A stretch of 64,000 nt of DNA from Candidatus Heimdallarchaeota archaeon (GTDB lineage: Archaea; Asgardarchaeota; Heimdallarchaeia; Hodarchaeales; Hodarchaeaceae): NCBI GenBank assembly GCA_020353515.1, contig CP070695.1, positions 1,674,050 through 1,738,049 of the forward strand. Reading direction: 5' to 3'. The position numbers were made by a program, and so were the translations under genes. How positions within the stretch are numbered: the stretch's first letter is position 1; every line of letters starts with the position of its first letter. Under the pieces are notes generated by a model. It was given only the letters and a program-made list of their open reading frames with translations. It did not search any database and was not told the origin of the DNA. Below, in pieces: positions 36,370 through 44,992 of this stretch.

Positions 36370-38679
36370 ATGGCAGAACATTGGTACAAAGACCTAATGC
36401 AAGAGCTTCGTTTAATTACTATTTCTATTCAAGAATCTCAGGCTATTCAACTAAAGCGAATATCTCGGGAGGAGACCACAGATATAGATGGAAAAAAATT
36501 CCAAGAAAATACTCATGATATTATAGCAAACTTGTTTTCTCAGATTAAACAAGAATTGGGTTCCTCTTCTACGAGGAAAATAGAAAGAGAGATTGTATTT
36601 CGTGCATCAATGAACTATATTAGCAAGCAAATTCTTTCTAAATATCTCCAAAGTGTTCAAAATAAATCTAAAATCCTATATTCCCTCCCAAAAACAGATT
36701 ATGATTATCTAAATCCTTCACAAGAGGTACAAGATAAGTTCGTAGAATTATTTAAGGAATACAAACTAAAAAAATTAAGCTTCGATCAATTAGGAGAAAT
36801 TTACAAAGAAGTTTTGAAATTATGTGATCAACAGAATCCCTTGGGGGCATTTTATACACCAAGAGAGACAGTTGAATATATGGTCTCAAGACTTGATCTA
36901 AAAAGTGATTCAAAAGTTTTTGATCCTGCCTGTGGGAATGGGAACTTTTTAGAATCTTGTACCACGAACCTCAAGAAGAGGAATTTAGATGTAGGTTACG
37001 ATGAATTGAAGGCCAATCAAAAGGCGATAGAACAAGTTTGGGGTAATGATATTGATCCATATGCAGTACTCCTTTCAATTGTCCGTATATTTTCCTTAAA
37101 CGTTGAAAATCAATCATTAGAAAATTTAAACATAACTAATCTTGATGCTCTTGAAATTGAGAGTTGGAATATTTTTAAACATGGAGAAGAAATAGATTGT
37201 ATTATTGGAAATCCTCCATATGGCATTTCCCCATCTTTAGAGCGTAGAGAAATGTATAAAACGATCTATCGTGACGAAGCAAATGTATATGGGTATAAGC
37301 TAGGAGGAAACGATCTTTTTGGGTTTTTTTTAGCAAGTGCGATAAAAATTGTTAAGAATGGAGGGAGGATTTGTTTTATTGGAACTGATACTTTTTTGTC
37401 TTTGAGAACGCATAGGAATCTCAGACAGTTAATATTAAACACATGTAAAATTGATGAAATTCTACTTGCCCCGATAAACTTATTTCGACCTATGACTACG
37501 TCACGTACTTGTATCATTACTCTAACCAAACAATTATGTAAAAATGGATACAATCACTCTTCAAATCCCACTACTCATCAGAATAAACGTTATTGCAATT
37601 GTACTGCTTGTTATAGCAGAAGAAAAAGTCGAATTAGACTAATTAATCGTCTTTACAATCAATCTGAATATTTCAATCCCTCAGATAACAAAGTTCAGAT
37701 TATTAATCAGGAAGAATACGATTATATCAATGGGAATCCATTTTGGATAAATGTTCCTCCAAAAATCATTCAAATAATGAGATTAGCTAATCTACCAGCG
37801 CCAGATAATATTCAAGAAGGCTGGAAATACGTAGAATTAAGAAAATATATTGGTGGTGGTGAAGGGATATCTACAGGTGATAATTCTTCTCATCTTGTTA
37901 TAATAGAAAATTCAAGGCTTTGGAAAAAACTAATGAAAAAGCGAAGTAAGAAACTTGACAGATTTCGGGTTTTGGACGAAGAAAAGATTTTTGATTCTTC
38001 CTCTCTAGATGAGAAGACCCTAGAACAGTATCGATACCATGGGATTGAAGGAGATCAATTTTTAGTTCCGTTTGAAAGGGGTTCCTACATTCCATATTGG
38101 GGAAGTGAGGGTTGGTACATTGATTGGAGCGTATCTTCTGTATTAAAAATAAAAAAACGTGCTAAAGAGTCAAAAGGAAGAAGAGCGGTTTTTAGAAATC
38201 CGCATCTCTATTTTCATTCTGGAATAATAACTGACGCACATCATGGAATTTTAAAAGCAACACTCACTGAAAAAACTATTCCAGCTGGAAATACAAATTT
38301 GTTTTTTGGTTTAGGTGTGGAGATCGAATTTCTCCTAGGGTATTTAAATTCGAAACTAGCGAGTTATTTGTTAGGGAAAATTATCAATACCTCTCTTGGG
38401 GGAATGAGTGGTCACGTAACACCCGAAAATATAAAACGATTGCCTTTATTATTACCAACAGAGAAAAATTCAAAAATCTTTGATGAATTGAAAGGACAAG
38501 TTATCCACCTAACAAGAAAAATCATTTCAAAACTAAAATTTGATTTAAACACGGACTATTCAAAAGAAAAGTCTCAGATCGACAATTTAATCCTCAAATG
38601 GTTTAATCTAGGTGAAACAGAAATAGTAGCTATCGATAATTATGTGAATCAAGTCAAGGTAGAAAAATTACTTTATTAA
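36370..38679 (+). CDS. N6-adenine DNA methyltransferase, Eco57I/TaqI-like
   Basis: 769 residues. Motif X/I region LGAFYTPRETVEYM (158-171), motif I DPACGNGNF (185-193) for S-adenosylmethionine, and motif IV NPPYG (281-285) define a gamma-class N6-adenine methylase. C-terminal half contains a TaqI-like target-recognition region, including HHGILKATLT and LGYLNSKLASYLLG. No PD-ExK or other nuclease motif visible in the N-terminal 150 residues, and no restriction gene adjacent, so it looks like a solitary methylase. An insertion between about 390 and 414 holds C390, C409, C411 and C414 plus H396 and H403, possibly a zinc site. Starts 6 bases after glpK; ATG start. Confidence 0.88.
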   Translation: MAEHWYKDLMQELRLITISIQESQAIQLKRISREETTDIDGKKFQENTHDIIANLFSQIKQELGSSSTRKIEREIVFRASMNYISKQILSKYLQSVQNKSKILYSLPKTDYDYLNPSQEVQDKFVELFKEYKLKKLSFDQLGEIYKEVLKLCDQQNPLGAFYTPRETVEYMVSRLDLKSDSKVFDPACGNGNFLESCTTNLKKRNLDVGYDELKANQKAIEQVWGNDIDPYAVLLSIVRIFSLNVENQSLENLNITNLDALEIESWNIFKHGEEIDCIIGNPPYGISPSLERREMYKTIYRDEANVYGYKLGGNDLFGFFLASAIKIVKNGGRICFIGTDTFLSLRTHRNLRQLILNTCKIDEILLAPINLFRPMTTSRTCIITLTKQLCKNGYNHSSNPTTHQNKRYCNCTACYSRRKSRIRLINRLYNQSEYFNPSDNKVQIINQEEYDYINGNPFWINVPPKIIQIMRLANLPAPDNIQEGWKYVELRKYIGGGEGISTGDNSSHLVIIENSRLWKKLMKKRSKKLDRFRVLDEEKIFDSSSLDEKTLEQYRYHGIEGDQFLVPFERGSYIPYWGSEGWYIDWSVSSVLKIKKRAKESKGRRAVFRNPHLYFHSGIITDAHHGILKATLTEKTIPAGNTNLFFGLGVEIEFLLGYLNSKLASYLLGKIINTSLGGMSGHVTPENIKRLPLLLPTEKNSKIFDELKGQVIHLTRKIISKLKFDLNTDYSKEKSQIDNLILKWFNLGETEIVAIDNYVNQVKVEKLLY

Positions 38680-38728
38680 TGCTATCTTTGAGAATAATAT
38701 CAGAGAGTAACTTGGAAAGAAGAAAATT

Positions 38729-39661
38729 ATGGCATTAACAACACGATTTAAGGATTATTTTGACTTATTTCGTTTTTCTCTTGGAATTTTATGTGCTATT
38801 GCTGTGCTAATAGCTGGTTTTATTGTTCATGTTATACAAGGAGGGGTTCCAGATTTCGTTTCTTTCCTAATGAATAATGGAATAATTTCAATTGATGGAT
38901 TAGTTCTTGGAATGATTGCAACATTATTATTGGCTTCTGCAATAGAGGCGATTAATGATGTTTACGATGTTGAAACTGATATTGCCAATAAACGATTTGA
39001 TAGGCCAATAGCACGAGGAGCTTTTACACCTGAATATGTGCGTAATTTATGTATTACGTTCTTTCTCCTTTCAATTGTGATAACTGTGGTCTTAGTACTA
39101 TTCTATCGTGTTACAGCGGCTTTAATATTCTTTATCTTATTCTTTATAATCATTGGAGTAGGATATAACTATGTAAAACGTAGTGGCTTCATAGGCAATA
39201 TGTGGGTCTCAATAGGTTATGTTGCACCCCTATTCATTGGTTTCTTCTTATTAGGTCCCCAAAACGATCATATAATCGCGATCTGTCTTCTCATTCTAGC
39301 TGTATCTTTTCTCCTAGCAACAGGGAGAGAAATTGTAAAAGACATTCAGGATTATGAGGGGGATCTTCAAACAAACTACTATTCGCTCGCAGTTCGGATT
39401 GGCCCGAAAGGAGCAGCTTATATTGCTATGGTTTTCTTTGCTGTTACAGTAGTTTGTGCTATAATTGTGGGAGTCCTAGTATACAATAACTTAGTATTTT
39501 GGTTATTTCTCCTCGTTTTAGCAATTATATTAGGATTGACTTCGTTCACAATAATTACAGAACCTCCTGCAACAGGTGGGAAAAAGGCCCGGAAGTATAC
39601 TCGGTGGTCTTTATGGTGGGCGCTGGGAGCTTTCTTTATTGGAGTATTTTTTATACCCTAA
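38729..39661 (+). CDS. UbiA family prenyltransferase, likely digeranylgeranylglyceryl phosphate synthase type
   Basis: 310 residues with nine predicted helices. First aspartate motif N76-D77-x2-D80-x3-D84 (in NDVYDVETD) and second motif KDIQDYEGD (about 204-212) bind the prenyl diphosphate via Mg2+. The sequence is closest in style to the archaeal lipid enzyme that adds the second geranylgeranyl group during ether-lipid synthesis, but related UbiA enzymes of quinone or heme pathways cannot be excluded. ATG preceded by GAAAGAAG. Confidence 0.8.
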   Translation: MALTTRFKDYFDLFRFSLGILCAIAVLIAGFIVHVIQGGVPDFVSFLMNNGIISIDGLVLGMIATLLLASAIEAINDVYDVETDIANKRFDRPIARGAFTPEYVRNLCITFFLLSIVITVVLVLFYRVTAALIFFILFFIIIGVGYNYVKRSGFIGNMWVSIGYVAPLFIGFFLLGPQNDHIIAICLLILAVSFLLATGREIVKDIQDYEGDLQTNYYSLAVRIGPKGAAYIAMVFFAVTVVCAIIVGVLVYNNLVFWLFLLVLAIILGLTSFTIITEPPATGGKKARKYTRWSLWWALGAFFIGVFFIP

Positions 39662-39682
39662 GTGTTATACTAGGTGGTAAAT

Positions 39683-41101
39683 TTGTCAGATGAATTAGAT
39701 GAAGAATCCAAGGACTGGAGTATTCAAGATAACGATTTGCTATATCCTTTTGCAGTAATTCTATTCATGATGTCTTTTTTTGATTTAACAGGATTATTGA
39801 CATCAATCACTGTAGTTAGTACACCAATATCTATGATCATTACGGAGATCTTCAACTTGACACAAACAAGTTATGAATCTGTAAAAATAATTCTAAGACT
39901 TGGAATAAATTTGATAGCCCAGACTGGATTTATTATAAGTTTTCTCTTTCTACACAAAAAAGAAAAACTTGAACCTGAAGAGAAAGACATGCCAGTCGGT
40001 AATCATATTTTTACTACTTATCTCGTTTATTCATTATTAATGGTATTTGCATTATCAACCTTGATTATTGACTTCATTCTAGAAACCCTAGGTCTACCAA
40101 CAGTAAGCCCATACAGTGGAATTGCACCGAATTTGGAATTACTTGGAATTCCGATTTACTATATTCTATTTTTTGCTGTACTCGTAGTAGGAGCTGCGGT
40201 AGGTGAAGAACTGGTCTTTCGAAGAGCATTTATCCCCTATTTGGAGCGTCGTGGTCTTGGAACCTTCTGGGTTCTCCTTTTCTCAAGTCTCCTATTTTCT
40301 TTAATGCACACTCCTGCAGATCTTCTATCTGGATCCATTCGTTTTGCTATAGTACATTTTCTTAACACATTTGCAGGGGGATTCGCCTTAGGCTTTTTAT
40401 ACATGAGAACAAGAAAGATCATTTTTCCTATTATATTACATGGTTTGGTTAACGGTGTAGCGGCTATAGGTCAAATCGGAGACGTCAGATGGAATGAACT
40501 CAACGAATATACATTACTTGGTTTGGGGGGATTGTGGTTATTGACAGCTCTAATTATTGGAGGGGGAACAGTCGTACTGGTTGTGATCCAAATTATACGC
40601 TATAGAAACTCTCCTGAACCACCAGTTTGGCTTTTAATTCTAAGTGATTTTAACCTTCGCTCATCTCGATTACTCCCAGTGAGCTTAATAGCTGCAGGAT
40701 TTATCGGAATAACGGCTGGGCTACCCATTCTTTTTGACTTCTTCTTTCAGTTATTTGGACTGCAAAATTCTGAACTGGCCATTATAAGATATGTATTTGA
40801 AACTGTATATCTCATTTTACTAATAATCCTCCTTGCATATTTTATTTTTAGAAGATCTGGCCCCCTGAAAAAACCAGATTGGGTTTCAGATACTAAATTT
40901 CCTGAAAAGGTAGGTCCAAGTTATCCTACTCCCACAATTGGTCTTCAAATAAATCTCTGTGGTTCATGTGGACGAGAAATTATTCCTCAAACGAAGTTCT
41001 GTGTTTATTGTGGAGAGATGATTGTAAATACTTGTGTTTCCTGTGGAAATGAAATCGTCCCGAACACTGAATTCTGTGTATATTGTGGTACGAAAGTCTA
41101 A
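39683..41101 (+). CDS. CPBP intramembrane protease with two C-terminal zinc ribbons
   Basis: 472 residues from a TTG start after AGGTGGT; an in-frame GTG at 39674 overlaps that ribosome site and is less likely. About eight membrane helices carry the CPBP (Rce1-like) motifs: GEELVFRRAF (Glu-Glu about 175), the histidine in SLMHTP (about 208) and ILHGLVNG (about 252). CPBP enzymes cleave prenylated or membrane proteins; in archaea the substrate is unknown. After a basic linker the tail holds two zinc ribbons, CGSCGREIIPQTKFCVYCG and CVSCGNEIVPNTEFCVYCG, in tandem. It follows the UbiA gene by 22 bases. Confidence 0.85.
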   Translation: MSDELDEESKDWSIQDNDLLYPFAVILFMMSFFDLTGLLTSITVVSTPISMIITEIFNLTQTSYESVKIILRLGINLIAQTGFIISFLFLHKKEKLEPEEKDMPVGNHIFTTYLVYSLLMVFALSTLIIDFILETLGLPTVSPYSGIAPNLELLGIPIYYILFFAVLVVGAAVGEELVFRRAFIPYLERRGLGTFWVLLFSSLLFSLMHTPADLLSGSIRFAIVHFLNTFAGGFALGFLYMRTRKIIFPIILHGLVNGVAAIGQIGDVRWNELNEYTLLGLGGLWLLTALIIGGGTVVLVVIQIIRYRNSPEPPVWLLILSDFNLRSSRLLPVSLIAAGFIGITAGLPILFDFFFQLFGLQNSELAIIRYVFETVYLILLIILLAYFIFRRSGPLKKPDWVSDTKFPEKVGPSYPTPTIGLQINLCGSCGREIIPQTKFCVYCGEMIVNTCVSCGNEIVPNTEFCVYCGTKV

Positions 41102-41110
41102 AACAATTTG

Positions 41111-41599
41111 CTAAAGAGTCTTGTATCCAATAGTTCTTAGGAATTCTTTCCGTTTTGCAATCTCATCATCTGTTTCTATCCCTTTAGGTGAGAAACCATC
41201 AATGACTCCAAGAATTCCACGGCCTTGCTCTGATCCTGCGATTATAACTTCCACAGGATTAGCAGTAGCACAAAAAATCGACACAACTTCTGAAACTGAC
41301 TGAACCCGCTTTAGTACATTGATTGGAAAAGCATTCTTCAAATAAATGATAAATGTATGACCAGCCCCTATTTTAAAAGCCATATCTGCAGCAATCTTCT
41401 CAAGTTCTGGATCATTTCCAGAGTGTCGGACAAGACACGGGCCAGAAGCCTCACAAAAGGCAAGACCAAATTTTATTCCAGCTGAAGCCTCAATAAGAGC
41501 CTCATACAAGTCTTCTACAGTCTTTATAAAATGACTTTGTCCTAAAATAATATTCATCTCTTCTGGTATCTCTATTTTTATAGTTTCTAATTTTACCAT
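41111..41599 (-). CDS. Adenosine-specific kinase family protein
   Basis: 162 residues from the ATG at 41599 (AAGGTGA five bases upstream; a GTG at 41608 sits within that site). Matches the archaeal adenosine-specific kinase family (DUF355) throughout: SGPCLVRHSGNDPELE, GAGHTFIIYLKNAFPINVLKRVQSV and EQGRGILGVIDGFSPKG. A crystal structure of a family member showed an adenosine-binding fold, but physiological activity is poorly known. Convergent with the CPBP gene, which ends 9 bases away. Confidence 0.85.
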   Translation of the reverse strand: MVKLETIKIEIPEEMNIILGQSHFIKTVEDLYEALIEASAGIKFGLAFCEASGPCLVRHSGNDPELEKIAADMAFKIGAGHTFIIYLKNAFPINVLKRVQSVSEVVSIFCATANPVEVIIAGSEQGRGILGVIDGFSPKGIETDDEIAKRKEFLRTIGYKTL

Positions 41600-41804
41600 C
41601 GGTTTCACCTTAAGAGCTAATATGTTAGGATCATAAGATTGGAAAAATATAATTGTTTTTTGGTTATATCATTACAGACTGGTTATTTTCGATTGGCCTG
41701 CCATAAACTTCACTGATGCGAACAATATTTAATCGCTAGTAATTCTGGATGAGCCAAGTCTAATTCATTAGTTTCTACAAAAAAAGTAATATAAGGAGAT
41801 TCCC

Positions 41805-42308
41805 ATGAAATTTTACGAAGTTATTGAATCCAGAAGAAGCATTAGAGCTTATCTTCCTGATAAACCAGTAACAGATGAACAATTGAAGAGAATTTTACGA
41901 GCTGCAAGACTAGCACCCACCGCTGCTAATAAACAACCTTATAAAATTGTTATTATTAAGAATCCGAAGGAATATCTTGATTTCATTAAGCAAAAAAATG
42001 TTCTTCAAGCACCTCTAGTCATCGCAATCTTTGTAAACGAAGATGCAGCGTGGGTAAGGAAGTATGATGAAAAAAATTTCGCATGGGTTGATGGGAGTAT
42101 TGTATTTGAACATTTGATTCTTGCAGCAACAGCTGAAGGATTGGCCACAGTATGGATAGCGAATACTGATCCATTAGCAATGGAAGAAACTTGTAAAATC
42201 CCTCATAATTTCCGTTTTCTTGCATTAACTCCCCTCGGATATGCCGCCGAGAAACCTAAGGACACAATTAGAAAATCAGAAGATGAATTGATTACCTATT
42301 TAGAATAA
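41805..42308 (+). CDS. Nitroreductase family FMN oxidoreductase
   Basis: 167 residues, compact member. N-terminal ESRRSIRAYLPDKPV with RRSIR contacts the FMN phosphate; RLAPTAANKQPYKIVII is the usual second FMN loop; LILAATAEGLATVWI and PLGYAAEKP are the later cofactor blocks. Uses NAD(P)H to reduce nitro, quinone or flavin-type substrates. ATG preceded by AAGGAGAT. The palindrome array directly downstream lies between this gene and the deacetylase. Confidence 0.85.
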   Translation: MKFYEVIESRRSIRAYLPDKPVTDEQLKRILRAARLAPTAANKQPYKIVIIKNPKEYLDFIKQKNVLQAPLVIAIFVNEDAAWVRKYDEKNFAWVDGSIVFEHLILAATAEGLATVWIANTDPLAMEETCKIPHNFRFLALTPLGYAAEKPKDTIRKSEDELITYLE

Positions 42309-42346
42309 TTGGTTTGTGTTCAAAGAAATTAGTGGATTCATGAATT

Positions 42347-42425
42347 AGAACATAATGTTCTAAACTAAAAACAATTGTTTCTAATATTTAGAACTTATCG
42401 TTCTGCTATTGGAACAGTGTGTTCC
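42347..42425. promoter_or_regulatory. Array of four phased palindromes, candidate operators
   Basis: AGAACATAATGTTCT (42347-42361), AAACAATTGTTT (42369-42380), AGAACTTATCGTTCT (42390-42404) and GGAACAGTGTGTTCC (42411-42425). Three share GAAC-N5-GTTC; the second is a related shorter palindrome. Centres lie 20.5, 22.5 and 21 bases apart, about two helical turns, as expected for a repressor or activator that binds cooperatively along one DNA face. Located 80-150 bases upstream of the deacetylase start and after the nitroreductase stop. Confidence 0.6.
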
Positions 42426-42502
42426 AATCTATAGCTTTTTGATACTATTCTTTCACCATGTTACTTAGTTAAGAAGTGATTCTTAAAGATATTAGGGTAG
42501 CT

Positions 42503-44062
42503 ATGGTGATCTATGTAACTAAAGCCAGATTTAAGATAAGCTTTCAGAGGAAATTTCTTGTAATTCTCTTTCTTTCCTTCATCACAGTTTGTGATGTAGT
42601 TACAACTGGGTACATTGTTTCTATTCCAAGTATTGGAGGAAATATACAGGTAAATCCTCGTGTCACTCATTTTTGGCAGGATTGTAATACAACATTTACC
42701 ATGTCTTGGGATGATGTACGATTTTCTGATGTTAACCTGGCCCCCATTGACGAAAAATATGATATTTCTCACACGCTTTTCGCTCCATCATATAGAAGTT
42801 ATCCAAACGTCTCGTTTTGGCGTTATGCATTTTTGATTGATGAATTATTTCAGGGATATGACATCCAATCACATTGTGGAAAACATATACATCTCACAGA
42901 ATTTACTAAGGAGAAACAAGAGTTTTATGTAAAATGGGGAAAAACAGGGATTGAAGAATTATTTGGTTTTACCCCAATTGTATTTGCTTATCCATTTGGG
43001 GACTTAGGTGGAAAAAATTTCGTCAAAAAATATTTTGATTTAGGACGAACGATAAAAAATTCAGATACATCCTGGCCACCAGTGATGTGGCATTTAGAAG
43101 GAACAACCATTTCGTCTGACGGTATTGATGATCAAAATTTAAATCAAATAGTTTCTATCATGAAAGATATTTATCATAAACCTGGTTATCATGTTTTTAA
43201 GGGTTATGGACATACGAATACCCCTGGTAAAGATTATGGCGTCACAGATTTTGCGAAATATGCTGATACAATCGCACAGATTGCTCATTGGCCAAATGTT
43301 TGGTACACGACCTGGGGAGAATTAACCGCATACGAAATTGAGAAAAGCTACTTAGAAATTTCTAAAGTGAGATCCTCACCGAATAAAATCGAATTTGATG
43401 TAACTACACCAAATCTTGGTACTACTGTTTACAAAATACCAATCACTATCGCACTATTACTACCTAATTCTTGGGACAGTTTCTTTCCTCAAATCAACGG
43501 AAAATATTCTTCTCAATTCTCACTGAAGCACTATGCTGACTCGATAGAGTTATTATTGGATGTGATACCTCAAAAAGAACCTCAGAGGGTAATTATTTGG
43601 CGAGAAGCACCAGAGATTGATCAAACTCCTCCAGAAATCACTAATTTTGATTTCAATACGAAATTTGCATCTAAAAACAGTAATAAAACTCTAAAATTCA
43701 CATTAATGCGCTTTGATGTAACAGATGATCAATCTGACATTTATCAAGTTAATGCAAGTATCCACCTTAAGAATGGGAAAAAATTAACCTTTTCTAAGAT
43801 GGAGAACCCTCTTTTTTGGAAAAATTCCACATTTGGTCGTGTTGTGTGGGATTCAACAATTTTAAATAGTGATAAACAACAAATTGATGTGGAAGATATT
43901 TCTTATACACATATCTTTGTTCAAGACAGCTTTGGTAACATCCGACATAGTACAATCTTCTCCTGTGGTTGGCAAAAAGACCTTGTAATCCAGGGAGGCC
44001 AGAGTCTACTACACATGCCAAATAAAGAGGATTCTTCCTTAATTAGGTTGACAGTGGCATAA
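42503..44062 (+). CDS. Polysaccharide deacetylase-like protein (CE4/NodB fold), secreted or membrane-anchored
   Basis: 519 residues from the ATG at 42503 (AGGGTAG upstream); an in-frame GTG at 42476 would add nine residues. Residues about 15-40 are a hydrophobic signal peptide or anchor. The NodB-type motifs are present: TFTMSWDDVRF (general base and metal Asp pair), QSHCGKHIH (metal-binding HxxxH), and VFAYPFGDLGG. Family enzymes remove acetyl groups from surface polysaccharides. A beta-rich C-terminal half (about 320-519) looks like an Ig-type domain. Likely controlled by the palindrome array upstream. Confidence 0.8.
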   Translation: MVIYVTKARFKISFQRKFLVILFLSFITVCDVVTTGYIVSIPSIGGNIQVNPRVTHFWQDCNTTFTMSWDDVRFSDVNLAPIDEKYDISHTLFAPSYRSYPNVSFWRYAFLIDELFQGYDIQSHCGKHIHLTEFTKEKQEFYVKWGKTGIEELFGFTPIVFAYPFGDLGGKNFVKKYFDLGRTIKNSDTSWPPVMWHLEGTTISSDGIDDQNLNQIVSIMKDIYHKPGYHVFKGYGHTNTPGKDYGVTDFAKYADTIAQIAHWPNVWYTTWGELTAYEIEKSYLEISKVRSSPNKIEFDVTTPNLGTTVYKIPITIALLLPNSWDSFFPQINGKYSSQFSLKHYADSIELLLDVIPQKEPQRVIIWREAPEIDQTPPEITNFDFNTKFASKNSNKTLKFTLMRFDVTDDQSDIYQVNASIHLKNGKKLTFSKMENPLFWKNSTFGRVVWDSTILNSDKQQIDVEDISYTHIFVQDSFGNIRHSTIFSCGWQKDLVIQGGQSLLHMPNKEDSSLIRLTVA

Positions 44063-44085
44063 ATTCTATATCTCTTGATGGATGA

Positions 44086-44649
44086 TTATGTGTTGGAGAA
44101 GTAATTACTTTTATATCGAATAAAAAGTATTAAGAACCCCAAACTTAAAATTAAAAGCCCAAAAATTGCAAACGATGGCAGAATATCTGGAATAGGTGAA
44201 ATTTTTGTTACAGATGTTTCTAGAAGACTATTAGAAGAAACTAGGTAGGGGGGAAAAGATTGATAGGGTTGTAGACTTTTGTATGTTACCCAAATTAAGC
44301 TTGAAATCCCTGTTATACGAAATGCTAATGCCCCTGCACTTTCACGAGTTACCGCCCATTGTTCTTTTTCATAGATTAGTGTTGATATAATTATTCCTAA
44401 AATGAAGACTATCGTGACCTCAACCAAAAGCATTTGGTATAAATTCTCAGTCATTGAGGGAATTGAGGGAAAAATCAAGGTCATTGCACCTAGTTTAATG
44501 AGATTAACAGCTCCGACCATTGAAAACACCTTTCCGATGAATTCTTTTGGAAAGAAAAACCAAATAAACGCAATTTCTACAGCAGAAATAAGAAAAAGGT
44601 CTAATAAACCAATTTGTTGAATATAGTAAGGTACCATCATTTGTATCAC
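44086..44649 (-). CDS. Hypothetical five-helix membrane protein
   Basis: 187 residues with hydrophobic segments near 8-33, 41-61, 72-92, 105-122 and 155-180. A loop with LQPYQSFPPYLVSSNS lies between the fourth and fifth. No family recognised. Convergent with the deacetylase gene and 23 bases from it. Confidence 0.65.
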   Translation of the reverse strand: MIQMMVPYYIQQIGLLDLFLISAVEIAFIWFFFPKEFIGKVFSMVGAVNLIKLGAMTLIFPSIPSMTENLYQMLLVEVTIVFILGIIISTLIYEKEQWAVTRESAGALAFRITGISSLIWVTYKSLQPYQSFPPYLVSSNSLLETSVTKISPIPDILPSFAIFGLLILSLGFLILFIRYKSNYFSNT

Positions 44650-44992
44650 AAAATTTTGCTTGAAATACTTGATATAAAATGTAATTTTAGTCTGTACAAT
44701 CCTTAATAGGTGTTATACAATACACTATAACTTAAATCGACTCTGTTCATCTCATCTCTCAGATAAATACAGAGAAGAGATTTTAGATATTCTAGAGAAT
44801 TAATGTGTTTGTAGCAATAGATTGGGTTTTTATTAAGAGGTTTTGGAACAAAGGTCTTGACTCACATAACAAAGGTTCAAATTTTACTTAGCTACAAAAT
44901 CACTGTTTTGGTGATGAAGAACCTATAAACAGTAGGTCATCAAATGCTTTTTCAAGTAGAATCAGTCAATACACAGACCGTAAGTACAATAG
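44650..44992. other. Intergenic region upstream of the MFS gene
   Basis: About 340 bases, AT-rich. Several TATA-like stretches (for example around 44715-44730) but none clearly placed for either flanking gene. No frame longer than 40 codons with a ribosome site, no tRNA-like fold, no repeat recognised. Confidence 0.35.

Noticed and set aside
36370..38679. Restriction-modification system
   Set aside because: Only the methylase is present; no nuclease domain or adjacent restriction gene was found.
44860..44900. Possible tRNA T-loop (AAGGTTCAAAT)
   Set aside because: No matching acceptor stem, D arm or anticodon arm can be built around it.
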